A stretch of DNA of 64,000 nt, taken from the NCBI GenBank assembly GCA_009784085.1, contig WRCJ01000001.1, forward strand, positions 5,846-69,845, in the 5' to 3' direction. Position 1 is the stretch's first letter. Each line of letters begins with the position of its first letter. The notes under the pieces are model-generated. The model made no database searches. It was given only the letters and a program-made list of their open reading frames with translations, and had not been told where the DNA came from. The stretch is from Oscillospiraceae bacterium (GTDB lineage: Bacteria; Bacillota; Clostridia; Oscillospirales; UBA929). A program made the position numbers and the translations under genes. Positions 16,401 through 24,900 of the stretch are shown in pieces.

Positions 16401-17354
16401 ATCCTCGGGCTGGCCGTCCACCTGGGCCGTGACGCGCACGGTGCAGGCGTTGATCTCGTCGGATTCGTCCAATCCGGGCAGTTTCCCTTGCGCTTTCAGC
16501 CATTTCATGCCGCATGTGGCGATATCCATCAAGGTCACAGGACGGTTTTTGGCATCTTCGCCGTAAATATCCCGCCTGGCGTCCCGATAGGCGTCGTAGG
16601 CGCGCCTGACCCGGGCATCCCCGATGTCGATCCGCTGTAAATGGGTGTGGAACGTGGTATGGCGGCAGTGATCCGACCAATAGGTGTCCAGCACTTTGAT
16701 TTCTGTCAGTGTCGGATCGCGGTTCTCCCCGATAAAATATGCCTGTAAAAAAAGGAGGTCGGCCATGTCCATGGCCAGCCCGTGTTCGGCATGCAACGCG
16801 CGCAAGCCGTCGGCCTTATATGCCAGGAAACCCTCCAACACGGGAACCGGTTGGGGCGGGGGATACTGCCGGCCGAGGGCGGACGGTTTGCCCGGCAATG
16901 CCAGCCCGGCTTCCACAGGGTTTATCACATAATCCGCGAGGCGACGAAACGCCCCCTCGTCCAACCCTTCCACCGCCAGCACGGTGGCGACACGCACTTC
17001 CGGCAACTCGCCGCCGGTGATCATTTGAATGCACTGGGCGCATGAGTCGGCGCGCTGGTCGTACTGGCCAGGCAACGCTTCATACATGAGGAGCCGCACG
17101 TCCGGGGCCAGGGGCGGCAAGGATTCCAGGTAGAGGTTGTCGCACACCGGCTCGGACAGCACGGTGACCAGAGCCGTTTGGTAGTCCTGCGGCCCTATGC
17201 CTTCGATGTCGTAGCGGAGAAACAGCCGCAGCGATCGAAGGGAACCAAGCCCCAGAAAAACCGTGAAGTCTTGCCACAGCGCGCGGGCCTCCACGTCGAA
17301 GCCATTTCTTTTTTCCACATAAGCGCGGTATACCGTATTCGCATCTATATTCAT
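13410..17354 (-). CDS. purL: Phosphoribosylformylglycinamidine synthase, single-chain
   Basis: Catalyses the ATP- and glutamine-dependent fourth step of purine synthesis (FGAR to FGAM). This is the large form with N-terminal, two AIR-synthase-like and C-terminal glutaminase domains in one chain of about 1,314 residues. Seen are TYWSDHCRHTTF, NETHNHPTEIEPFGGAATC, and in the glutaminase FPGTNCEYE, the nucleophile in GICNGFQ and HGEGRF. ATG 17354 follows ATGGGGTATTGACA. Two low-complexity inserts are visible: a Glu/Gly/Ser/Pro run at about 15388-15478, and an Ala/Thr/Val/Gly-rich run at about 14262-14400 just before the glutaminase. It follows rpsU by 54 bp and may share its promoter. Confidence 0.95.
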   Translation of the reverse strand: MNIDANTVYRAYVEKRNGFDVEARALWQDFTVFLGLGSLRSLRLFLRYDIEGIGPQDYQTALVTVLSEPVCDNLYLESLPPLAPDVRLLMYEALPGQYDQRADSCAQCIQMITGGELPEVRVATVLAVEGLDEGAFRRLADYVINPVEAGLALPGKPSALGRQYPPPQPVPVLEGFLAYKADGLRALHAEHGLAMDMADLLFLQAYFIGENRDPTLTEIKVLDTYWSDHCRHTTFHTHLQRIDIGDARVRRAYDAYRDARRDIYGEDAKNRPVTLMDIATCGMKWLKAQGKLPGLDESDEINACTVRVTAQVDGQPEDWLLLFKNETHNHPTEIEPFGGAATCIGGAIRDPLSGRAYVYHAMRVTGAGDPRRPVGDTLPGKLPQRKLTVTAAAGYSSYGNQIGLATGFVREHYHSGFLAKRMELGAVVGAAPASSVVRADPEPGDLVILLGGRTGRDGIGGATGSSKSHDGRSVTACAAEVQKGNPPEERKMQRLFRNPEVARLIRRCNDFGAGGVSVAIGELADGLEINLDLIPKKYEGLDGTELAVSESQERMAVVVAMRDVLPFYQAARAENLEATAVAKVIKDKRLIMRWRGQTVVDISREFLGTNGAPKTASALVPSAKLKMQDAGRPEAGPEVGPEADSEARSEVGSEVEDCEFAADLLMLAADLNFCSQKGLVEKFDSTIGAGSVLVPHGGAHRLTPTQVMAALLPVARAETDTCSVMSCAYDPERARRDPFGAARWAVVESASRLVAAGCTREGTYLTLQEYFPSLREDPVRWGLPLAALLGAFEAQCGLGIAAIGGKDSMSGSFMDRDVPPTLISFAVTTASAGQVLSPEWKGAGHNIWLLPAPKALDSMGMIDYGALLANWDAFLALCNEGRVLSAMTAGEGGSAGAALLMSLGNMIGFCAAELPTDFSWFDKTAGSIVFETAEDDALPGAVLLGRTEDTGKLVFGKTILPLTAIRAAWEAPLESVFPTGTGVTHGRQSARRADRDAATAAATGAVTGAVDGAGTAATVDGTVAADKAPPMAPPIAFTARAPKRQFPVQGARPRAVIPVFPGTNCEYESAAAMERAGADTTVLVLRNLTPAQLAESAEAMAKALADAQILFIPGGFSAGDEPDGSGKFIAAFFRHPRLTAAVRALLADSGLVLGICNGFQGLIKLGLVPFGDILPPGRLDTTLTYNTLGYRSRYITTRVSSVLSPWLSRCEVGQRHVIPIAHGEGRFMASQERIGELIRQGQVAFQYCDAAGIPSMDIEVNPNGSLCAVEGITSPDGRVLGKMGHAERYGPHLAKNIPGDKIQPLFAGGVGYFK
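14262..14400. repeat. Low-complexity in-frame expansion inside purL (second insert)
   Basis: Degenerate short-period repeats dominated by GCC/GTC/ACC triplets encode an Ala/Thr/Val/Gly-rich linker before the glutaminase domain. Confidence 0.7.
15388..15478. repeat. Low-complexity in-frame expansion inside purL (first insert)
   Basis: Degenerate repeats around CCTCGG encode alternating Glu with Pro, Gly, Ser or Val, between the two halves of the synthase core. Confidence 0.7.
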
Positions 17355-17408
17355 TGTCAATACCCCATTAGTAAAAGGGAGCCGTTTTGACACGGCCCCC
17401 CTTCGTTT

Positions 17409-17588
17409 TCACCGGAATTTCTTTTTTGCTCTGGCCGCTTCGGACTTCTTACGGCGTTTGACACTGGGACTCTCGTAGTGCTCCCTCTTGCGGAGTTCGG
17501 AAAGCACTCCGGACTTGGCGCAGCTACGCTTGAATCGCTTGAGAGCACTGTCCAGAGACTCGTTGTCTTTGACCTTAATTTCCGACAT
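17409..17588 (-). CDS. rpsU: 30S ribosomal protein S21
   Basis: A 59-residue S21. The translation begins [19 protein letters not shown], contains [20 protein letters not shown], and ends with the Lys/Arg-rich helix found in Bacillota S21. GGAGGG lies six bases before the ATG at 17588. A perfect consensus promoter lies 134 bp upstream (17722-17750). It is followed by purL 54 bp downstream on the same strand. Confidence is high because length, composition and motifs match the family throughout. Confidence 0.97.
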   Translation of the reverse strand: MSEIKVKDNESLDSALKRFKRSCAKSGVLSELRKREHYESPSVKRRKKSEAARAKKKFR

Positions 17589-17721
17589 CGTTTTCCCTCC
17601 CTCCGCAATACGAGTAAATGTAATTCAGCGTTGCGTTACATAGCTTGCCCGGTGTTTTTTCGGCGTTATTTCGGCGTTTTTCCCGATGCGGGCGCGAAAA
17701 CCTATGCACGAACCTTCCTCT

Positions 17722-17750
17722 ATTATATTTACTGTGCGCGGGATTGTCAA
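17722..17750 (-). promoter_or_regulatory. Consensus promoter for rpsU (and perhaps purL)
   Basis: Minus strand: -35 TTGACA (17750-17745), 17-bp spacer, -10 TATAAT (17727-17722). Both hexamers are perfect. Confidence 0.85.
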
Positions 17751-17801
17751 GAGCCAAGTTTGTAAACAAGTTTTGAACATGCCGCAACGGGGGTTCGGGC
17801 G

Positions 17802-18090
17802 GTGGTCGTAGGCGGTGTCACGGGCGGTGTCACGGGCGGTGGTCGTAGGCGGTGTCACGGGCGGGGGTCCCGCCGCGTCAGGGATACCGTACCTACGGCG
17901 ATCATCCCGGCGCGTCAGGGATGCCGCGCCCTACGACGATCCACCCACCGCGTCGTTGTAGGGGACGCGCCCCCGCGCGTCCCGCCGCGCCAGGGATGCC
18001 GCCACGGGGGCGCGGGCGGTGGTCGCGGGCGGCAGGGATGCCGCGCCCTACGGCGATCCACCCCGGCGCGTCAGGGATGCCGCGCCCTAC
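17802..18090 (-). repeat. Mixed cluster of family A and family B palindromes
   Basis: This gap between trmD and rpsU holds no gene. 17802-17866 has short repeats of GGCGGTGTCACGG type. Family A copies on the minus strand lie at 17871-17896 (degenerate), 17909-17934, about 18027-18051 and 18065-18090, with a fragment near 17984. One family B copy on the plus strand lies at 17958-17983. The last A copy provides the trmD stop codon. Confidence 0.9.
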
Positions 18091-18767
18091 CTCCCCAACA
18101 AATCGGGGCGGCGGACACGGGTGCGTTCCAGCGATTGCGCCCTCCGCCACGCGGCGATGTCCCGATGGTGCCCGGACAGCAGGATGGCGGGGACTTCCCG
18201 GCCGCGCCAGACCTCCGGGCGGGAGTATTGCGGATACTCCAACAAGCCCTCCCAGTGGCTTTCGCCCACAAAGCAAGCCTCATCGGACAACACGCCCGGG
18301 ATCAGTCGGCTCACCGCGTCGCACAGCGCGCAGGCGGGGATTTCGCCCCCGGTCAGCACGAAGTCGCCGATTGAGATCTCCTCGTCTACGCATTCCTCCA
18401 CAAATCGCTCATCCACGCCTTCGTAATGCCCGCACACCAGGATGAGGTGGCTACTCTCGCGTTGCAGGCGCCGGGCATGCGCCTGATCGAACACGGCGCC
18501 TTGCGGCGACAGCAGGATGGTGCGCCCGCGCCCGGCGATTTTGACGACACGCTCCCAGCAACGGTACAGCGGCTCGGCCTGCATGATCATGCCCGGCCCC
18601 CCGCCGAAGGGGTAGTCGTCCACCTGCTTCTGTTTGTTTGTAGTGTAGTCCCGGATTTGATGCGTATGAATGGCCAAATGGCCGCGCTCGGCGGCGCGGC
18701 CAATGATGCTGGTCTTCAACAATGCCTGTACCCCTTCGGGGAAAAGCGTTAGTATATCGAAACGCAT
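18087..18767 (-). CDS. trmD: tRNA (guanine-37-N1)-methyltransferase
   Basis: TrmD methylates G37 in the anticodon loop using SAM and prevents frameshifting. The N-terminus MRFDILTLFPEGV, the knot region LILVCGHYEGVDERF and IGDFVLTGGE are diagnostic; SRLIPGVL and the C-terminal PEVWRGREVPAILLSGHH also fit. It has 226 residues, slightly short. The stop codon TAG (18089-18087) is the TAG of the GTAG leader of a family A palindrome. It is the last gene of the ylxM-ffh-rpsP-khpA-rimM-trmD operon; the usual next gene, rplS, is absent. Confidence 0.97.
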   Translation of the reverse strand: MRFDILTLFPEGVQALLKTSIIGRAAERGHLAIHTHQIRDYTTNKQKQVDDYPFGGGPGMIMQAEPLYRCWERVVKIAGRGRTILLSPQGAVFDQAHARRLQRESSHLILVCGHYEGVDERFVEECVDEEISIGDFVLTGGEIPACALCDAVSRLIPGVLSDEACFVGESHWEGLLEYPQYSRPEVWRGREVPAILLSGHHRDIAAWRRAQSLERTRVRRPDLLGR

Positions 18768-18773
18768 GATAAT

Positions 18774-19280
18774 TCACATTCCCTCGATAAGGCTGACCAT
18801 GATGGCCCCGCGGCGCCAATCAATGCCCTTGACAAACGCCGGGACGTTGGGAATGAGATGCTGTGCGCCCATGCCGTCGGTCACGACATAGATATCCTGT
18901 CGCCCCGGCCACACATCTGCCAGCGTCCCCACCGTCGCGCCGGACGCCTCGTCCAACACAACAAGGCCCAAGATATCCTGGATAAAAAAACGCCCCTCGG
19001 GGAGCCTGACGCCGTCCCGCCGGATGAAGACGGTTTTCCCGCGCTGCGCCTGCGCGGCGGGGATATCGTCGATGCCGGCCAGTTTGGCCAGCACAAGGCG
19101 CCTATGGACTCTGGCACTCTCCACCGTGCGGGGCTGGCCGTCGAGATGCCAGACGCCAATCCCCGCCAGGAAGGAGGGCTGGTCGCACCAAGGCTCGACG
19201 CGCACCTCCCCCCGGACGCCGTGTGTCCCCACAATGCGCCCAGCCGCCAAAAACTCATCTTTCAATGCAATTTCTTTCAA
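18774..19280 (-). CDS. rimM: 16S rRNA processing protein RimM
   Basis: RimM assists maturation of the 30S head by binding S19. The N-terminal barrel start (AAGRIVGTHGVRGEVRVEP) and the PRC-barrel (GRFFIQDILGLVVLDE, LIPNVPAFVKGIDW) are both seen in order. The 168 residues are normal. Six bases separate it from trmD, in the family's usual order. Confidence 0.96.
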   Translation of the reverse strand: MKEIALKDEFLAAGRIVGTHGVRGEVRVEPWCDQPSFLAGIGVWHLDGQPRTVESARVHRRLVLAKLAGIDDIPAAQAQRGKTVFIRRDGVRLPEGRFFIQDILGLVVLDEASGATVGTLADVWPGRQDIYVVTDGMGAQHLIPNVPAFVKGIDWRRGAIMVSLIEGM

Positions 19281-19285
19281 TGCAA

Positions 19286-19516
19286 CTATTCCGCGATGAC
19301 CACCATGACTTTTTTGCCATAGCGTTGCCCGACTGTCTTGAGGATCGTACGTATTTCACGGACAATCCTCCCTTGGCGGCCAATCACCTTGCCCATGTCC
19401 TCGGAAGCCACCCTGAGCGTGAGCGTCACCACGCCGTCGCGCTCGACCTCGTCGATGGAAACCTCGTCTGGCTTGTCCACCAAGTTTTTGGCAATATACT
19501 CAAGAAGATCTTTCAT
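19286..19516 (-). CDS. khpA: KH-domain RNA-binding protein KhpA (YlqC)
   Basis: A 76-residue single KH-domain protein, the partner of KhpB in Gram-positive bacteria, where it affects cell size and RNA stability. The KH signature is VIGRQGRIVREIRTI, followed by a beta strand (KKVMVVIAE). ATG 19516 is preferred, with GGGAG seven bases upstream; the preceding ATG at 19519 is too close to that site. It lies between rpsP and rimM as in many Bacillota. Confidence 0.95.
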   Translation of the reverse strand: MKDLLEYIAKNLVDKPDEVSIDEVERDGVVTLTLRVASEDMGKVIGRQGRIVREIRTILKTVGQRYGKKVMVVIAE

Positions 19517-19530
19517 CATGCCTCTCCCTC

Positions 19531-19770
19531 TTACAGTACGCCTGCGTGTTTCAGCAAGGTTTTCACCGTATCGGTAGGCTGTGCACCGGTGCGGATCCAC
19601 TCCAACGCGCGCTCCGCGTTCACATGGATCTCAGACGGCTCCTTCAACGGATCATAGGTGCCGATTTCCTCAATAAAACGGCCGTCGCGGGGATAGCGGG
19701 AATCAGCCACCACAATACGGTAATACGGGGCCTTTTTAGCGCCTATCCGTTTGAGTCTCAGTTTAACCAT
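19531..19770 (-). CDS. rpsP: 30S ribosomal protein S16
   Basis: A 79-residue S16. [37 protein letters not shown] and [10 protein letters not shown] are family hallmarks. ATG 19770 has GGAGGTGAAGG directly upstream. A start 15 bases earlier would overlap this ribosome site and is rejected. Confidence 0.98.
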   Translation of the reverse strand: MVKLRLKRIGAKKAPYYRIVVADSRYPRDGRFIEEIGTYDPLKEPSEIHVNAERALEWIRTGAQPTDTVKTLLKHAGVL

Positions 19771-19787
19771 TACCTTCACCTCCAAAG

Positions 19788-19848
19788 TTTAGTCCCATAA
19801 GAATTAGTCCCATAAGATTAGTCATATTAGTTTCGTCCCATAAGATAT
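19788..19848. repeat. Degenerate tandem repeat between ffh and rpsP
   Basis: About four imperfect copies of TTAGTCCCATAAGAA (14-16 bp). No promoter is obvious; it lies in the operon's leader for rpsP. Confidence 0.75.
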
Positions 19849-19884
19849 TACAAAAAATGTCTTTATGCTATTTTTTGCTATTTA

Positions 19885-21231
19885 TTAGCGTCCTTTTTTG
19901 CCCTTTTTGCCTTTTTTGCCCTTCTTGCTTTGATGGCCGCCGCCCATCATTTGGCGGCTCATGTCGCGCATCATGCCGAATTGCTTGAGCATCCGGTTGA
20001 CATCCTCCACCCGGCTCCCGCTTCCGGCGGCGATGCGTCGCTTGCGCGATGAGTTCAAGATGGATGGATCGTCCCGCTCGCGGGGCGTCATGGACTGGAT
20101 AATAGCCTCGATGCGCATCAATACACGCTCGTCTATCTTGGCGCCGGCTAGCGCCTTTTTATCCACCCCGGGCACCATGCCCAGCACATCGGAGACATTG
20201 CCCATGCCGCGAATCTGCACCAATTGCTCATAGTAGTCGGATAGGGTGAAGCGGTTTTGGCGCAGTTTTTTCTCCATTTCTTCGGCTTTCTGGGCATCGA
20301 AAGCCTTTTCCGCTTTCTCGATAAGCGTAAGCATGTCGCCCATGCCCAGAATGCGGGAAGCCATGCGGTCGGGGTGGAAGACCTCGATATCGGTCAACTT
20401 TTCACCGACGCCGCAAAACTTGATGGGGCAACCGGTCACCGCCCGCACCGACAGGGCGGCGCCGCCCCGGGCATCCCCATCCAGCTTGGTCAGCATGACG
20501 CCGCTTATCCCCAGCGCCTCGTGGAAAGCCGACGCCGCCGATACGGCATCCTGGCCGGTCATGGCATCCACGACCAGCAATATCTCGTGGGGCGAGACCG
20601 CCGCTTTGATAGCCTTGAGCTCGCCCATCAGGACTTCGTCGATATGCAGGCGGCCGGCGGTGTCTAAGAACACGATGTCGTTGCCGTGGCGGATAGCGTG
20701 GGTGACCGCCTCGCGGGCGATATCCACCGGGTTGGCTTGCCCCATCTCGAAGACCGGCAAGCCCAGCTGTGCGCCCACCACGCCCAACTGCATGATCGCG
20801 GCCGGGCGGTAAACGTCGCAAGCCACCAGCAAGGGACGCTTGTTTTGCGCCTTTTTCATATATCCGGCCAATTTGGCGCCGTTGGTTGTCTTCCCGGCGC
20901 CCTGTAAGCCGACCAGCATGACCACGGTGGGCGGTTTGGAAGCCAGCTTCAGCTTTGCGGCGGATTGGCCCATCAAGGCGGTCAGTTCCTCGTTGACGAT
21001 CTTGATGATGGACTGCGCCGGCGTCAGGCTCTCCAGCACTTGAGACCCGACGCATTTCTCGGTGACGCCGGCGACAAAGCTACGCGCCACCTTATAGCTG
21101 ACATCGGCCTCCAACAGGGCCAAGCGTACCTCGCGCATGGCTTCCCGGACATCCGACTCTGTCAGCCGCCCGCGGCTGCGCAACCTCCGAAAGACATTGC
21201 CCAGCTTCTCGGTGAGTCCCTCAAATGCCAT
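19885..21231 (-). CDS. ffh: Signal recognition particle protein Ffh
   Basis: The SRP54 GTPase, which binds signal peptides and 4.5S RNA and delivers ribosomes to FtsY. The 448 residues show the N domain, then G-domain motifs VGLQGAGKTTNGAKLA, DTAGRLHID and TKLDGDARGGAAL, and a Met-rich M domain (MGNVSDVLGMVPG, NRMLKQFGMMRDMSRQMMG). The C-terminus ends in a KKG triplet repeat made by 9-bp DNA repeats. GGGGAGATAG precedes the ATG. It is the second gene of the operon after ylxM. Confidence 0.98.
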   Translation of the reverse strand: MAFEGLTEKLGNVFRRLRSRGRLTESDVREAMREVRLALLEADVSYKVARSFVAGVTEKCVGSQVLESLTPAQSIIKIVNEELTALMGQSAAKLKLASKPPTVVMLVGLQGAGKTTNGAKLAGYMKKAQNKRPLLVACDVYRPAAIMQLGVVGAQLGLPVFEMGQANPVDIAREAVTHAIRHGNDIVFLDTAGRLHIDEVLMGELKAIKAAVSPHEILLVVDAMTGQDAVSAASAFHEALGISGVMLTKLDGDARGGAALSVRAVTGCPIKFCGVGEKLTDIEVFHPDRMASRILGMGDMLTLIEKAEKAFDAQKAEEMEKKLRQNRFTLSDYYEQLVQIRGMGNVSDVLGMVPGVDKKALAGAKIDERVLMRIEAIIQSMTPRERDDPSILNSSRKRRIAAGSGSRVEDVNRMLKQFGMMRDMSRQMMGGGHQSKKGKKGKKGKKGR

Positions 21232-21265
21232 CTAGTCTATCTCCCCACTCCTCAGCCCTGAGCCC

Positions 21266-21631
21266 CTAGCTTGAATATTGCTCCGCCAGCGTACGGATGC
21301 CTTCGGCCAGGCCCCTGATGTCCGGATCCACGAAACTCCGGCTGGAAAGCGAGATAATCTCGTTGGATAACGCCATGATGTTCGCGGCGTCCTGGCGGAT
21401 GCGCCCGTACCTGGCGACCAGGCCGATACGCTCCTCCATGTGATGCAGCAACGCTTCGGCGCGGGTGATGATATCGCGTACGCCCTGGCGGGTGATGCCC
21501 TCGTTCTCGGCAATCTCGGACAAGGACAGATCCTGGTGGTAGTAGAGGTCTACATAGTCCCGCTGTTTATCGGTCAGGACTTCGGCGTAAAAATCGTACA
21601 GATAGGCCAACTCCAGCAGGTTGGTCTTCAT
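21266..21631 (-). CDS. ylxM: YlxM-like SRP-associated helix-turn-helix protein
   Basis: A 121-residue UPF0122/YlxM protein with a sigma-70 region-4-like helix-turn-helix: LTDKQRDYVDLYYHQDLSL and IAENEGITRQGVRDIITRAE. In streptococci the homologue modulates SRP GTPase activity. It is the first gene of the operon, directly upstream of ffh as is common. Its promoter is at 21681-21710. Confidence 0.93.
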   Translation of the reverse strand: MKTNLLELAYLYDFYAEVLTDKQRDYVDLYYHQDLSLSEIAENEGITRQGVRDIITRAEALLHHMEERIGLVARYGRIRQDAANIMALSNEIISLSSRSFVDPDIRGLAEGIRTLAEQYSS

Positions 21632-21680
21632 ATGGATCGCCTTCTTCCCCGTAAAGGACTTATGCTTTACAACACCATAT

Positions 21681-21710
21681 ATTGTACTGTACGGCGGGGG
21701 CGTTTGTCAA
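21681..21710 (-). promoter_or_regulatory. Promoter of the ylxM-ffh-rpsP-khpA-rimM-trmD operon
   Basis: Minus strand: -35 TTGACA (21710-21705), 18-bp spacer, -10 TACAAT (21686-21681). Confidence 0.75.
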
Positions 21711-21770
21711 TAGGAAAAAATAATTTTTCTGCTACCAGAACCTTAGGCTCTTTACAGGGTTGCCGGGCGC

Positions 21771-21813
21771 AAAAAAAGAGCGGGGGCTACCCAGTTTGTC
21801 ACCGGACAGCCCC
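21771..21813 (-). terminator. Rho-independent terminator of the PFOR gene
   Basis: On the minus strand a 10-bp stem (GGGGCTGTCC pairing with GGGTAGCCCC, two G-U pairs) is followed by CGC and then TCTTTTTTT. It lies about 90 bp beyond the PFOR stop. Confidence 0.8.
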
Positions 21814-21841
21814 TCATACCCTATACCATATTATACCAAAA

Positions 21842-21897
21842 CCCTATATCCTATGCCCTAAACCCTATGCCCTATACTCTATGCCCTAAAGCCTATT
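21842..21897. repeat. Tandem repeat of eight 7-bp units
   Basis: Units such as CCCTATA, TCCTATG, CCCTAAA and CCCTATG run up to the PFOR stop codon. Confidence 0.85.
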
Positions 21898-21901
21898 CCC
21901 A

Positions 21902-24900
21902 CTATTCCCACAGCAGCTTCATTTTTTCCAGCCTGGCGTACTTTTCCGCGGCGGCTTTTTCGGCCTGCGCGAACAGGGCCTCGGCCCTTTCCGGGTCGGA
22001 GATCTTCAGCGTGGCGTAGCGGTTTTCGCTGCGGATGAAATCGCCGTAGGCGTCGGTGGGTGCTTTGGAATCCAGTTGGAAGGGGTTTTTCCCCTCATCC
22101 TTCAGGCGCGGGTCGAACCGGAAGTTATGCCAGTAGCCGGCATTGACGGCCGCCTTGGTTTCGTTGATGGAGTTGCCCATGCCGCCTTTCATGCCGTGGT
22201 TGATGCAGGGGGAGTAGGCGATAACCAGGGACGGCCCCTTGTAGTTCTCGGCCTCCACAAGCGCCTTGATCGTCTGGTTGTAGTTGGCGCCCAAGGCGAT
22301 CTGCGTCACATAGACATAGCCGTAGCTGATGGCAATCTGCGCCAAGTCCTTCTTGGCTTGTGTTTTGCCGGCGGCGGCGAACTGCGCCACCTGGCCGATC
22401 TGCGAGGCTTTGGACGCCTGCCCGCCGGTGTTGGAGTACACCTCGGTGTCGAAGACCAGGATATTGATGTCCTCGCCCGAGGCGATGACATGATCCAGCC
22501 CGCCGAAGCCGATGTCGTAAGCCCAGCCGTCGCCGCCCAATACCCAGACGGATTTTTTGACAAACAGGTCGCTCTCGGCCAGCACGGCGCGCGCCAGCGC
22601 GCAAGCTTCGCACTTGCACCATTTGTTTTCCTTATCCCAGTATTGCTCGTACTCGCCGGTAAATTGGGCGCCGTCGCCGTGGTCGACGCCGTCGCGCAAC
22701 CAGCGGAGCAATTCCTGGCTGGCCTGTTTGGAGGCGTCGCCGTCGTACATGGCGTCAAGCCAGTTCTTCGCCGCCTCCTTCAGTTCTGGGATGGCCCACT
22801 CGTGATCGGCCAACGCCTTGATATTCACAGCCAACATCTCGCGCCGTTTGTTCACGCCCAACGCCATGCCGTAGCCGTATTCGGCGTTGTCCTCGAACAG
22901 TGAGTTGGCCCAGGTCGGGCCCTTGCCCTGCTTGTTGACCGTGTAGGGCGTGGCCGGCGCACTGCCGCCCCAGATTGACGAGCATCCGGTGGCGTTGGCG
23001 ATATACATGCGGTCGCCGAACAATTGGGTGATGAGGCGGGCGTAGGCGGTCTCGCCGCAACCGGCGCAGGCGCCCGAGAACTCCATCAGCGGTTGCTTGA
23101 ACTGGCTGCCCTTGACGGTGGTCTCTTTGAACGCCTCGAACACGGCCGGCTTCTCGCCCAGGTTTTCAAACAGCCAGTCGTACTGCGCCTGCACGGGGAT
23201 CTGGCTCTCCAGCGGCTGCATGGCCAGGGCCTTTTGTTTGGACGGGCAGACATTGGCGCACAGGCCGCACCCGGTGCAGTCCTGCACCGAGGGCGTGATG
23301 TTGAATTGATAGTCGCCGCAACCCCGGCCGCTCATCTTGAGGCCCTTGATGCCCTCCGGCGCGGCGGCGCTTTCGTCCCCATCCAGCACAAAGGCGCGGA
23401 TGACCGCGTGGGGGCAGACGTAGGCGCATTGGTTGCACTGGATGCAGTTTTCCGGAATCCACATGGGCACGTCCACCGCGATGCCGCGCTTCTCGTAGGC
23501 GGCGCTGCCCTGTGGGAACGTGCCGTCCTCGTTGCCGAGAAACGCCGATACCGGCAGGCTGTCGCCCCGCTGCCCGTTGACCGGGACGAGGATTTCTTTG
23601 ACGAATTTGACCAGTTCGGCGCGGTCGCCTTTGATCTCCGGGCCTACCGCGCCTTCGTCGACAGCATCTTGCCACGAGGCGGGCACTTCGATCTGCTTGA
23701 CATGGGCCACGCCGGCATCGATGGCGGCATGGTTCATGGCGACCACCTTTTCCCCTTTGCGGCCGTAAGTGGCCACCACGGCGTCCTTCATATATTTCAC
23801 GGCGTCGTCGATGGGGATGATTTGCGTCAATTTGAAGAACGCCGCCTGCAAAATCATGTTGATGCGCCCGCCCAAGCCGATGGACCGGGCAAGATCGATG
23901 CCGTCCACAACGAAGAGCTTGATGTCGTTTTGGGCGATAAACCGCTTCATGGCGGCGGGCAGGTGCGCGGTCAGCTGATCGGCGTCCCAGGCGCAGTTGA
24001 GCAGGAAGGTCCCGCCCGGCTTGACATCCTCCACCATCCGGTATTTATCCACGTAGCTGGGGTTGTGGCAGGCGACAAAGTCGGCCTTGGAAACAAAGTA
24101 GGTGGACTTGATGGGAAGCCCGCCAAAGCGCAGATGGGAGACGGTCACGCCGCCCGACTTCTTGGAGTCGTACGCGAAATAGGCTTGCGCGTACATGTCG
24201 GTATGGTCGCCGATGATCTTGATGGAGTTCTTGTTGGCGCCCACCGTGCCGTCGGCGCCCAAGCCCCAAAACTTGCAGGAAACCGTGCCCGCCGGGGTGG
24301 TGTCCGGATTTTCATGCAGGGGCAGGGACAGATGGGTCACGTCATCGTCGATGCCTACCGTGAAGCCGTTGCGGGGATTATCATCCAGCAGGTGCTTGTA
24401 AACGGCGAGGATGTTCGACGGCGGCGTGTCCTTGGAGCTCAGCCCGTAGCGTCCGCCCACGACACGTATGCCGGCTTGCCCGCTGCCCGCGATGGTGGTC
24501 ATGACATCCATATACAGGGGTTCGCCCAGGGCGCCGGGCTCTTTGGTGCGATCCAGCACGGCGATCTTGTTGACCGAGGCGGGCAGGGCGCTCATAAATT
24601 TCTCGGCCACCCAGGGGCGGTACAGGCGCACCTTCACGAGGCCCACCTTTTCGCCGCGCGCCAGCAAGAAGTCGATGGTCTCCTCGATGGTGTCGCAGAC
24701 GCTACCCATGGCTACGATGACCCGGTCGGCGTCGGGGTGGCCGTAATAATTGAACAGTTTGTAGTCCGTGCCGGCCGCCTGGTTGACTTCCTCCATGTAT
24801 TTCTCCACGACGCCGGGCAATGCGTCATAGAACGGGTTGCAGGCTTCCCTGGCTTGGAAGAAGATGTCCGGATTCTGCGCCGTGCCGCGCAAGACGGGGT

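Noticed and set aside
15255..16640. 461-codon plus-strand open frame
   Set aside because: Antisense to purL, His/Arg/Gly-rich and without motifs.
21842..21897. Telomere-like CCCTAAA repeats
   Set aside because: Units vary between CCCTATA, CCCTATG and CCCTAAA, and the region lies inside a normal gene context, so it is one of many junction repeats.
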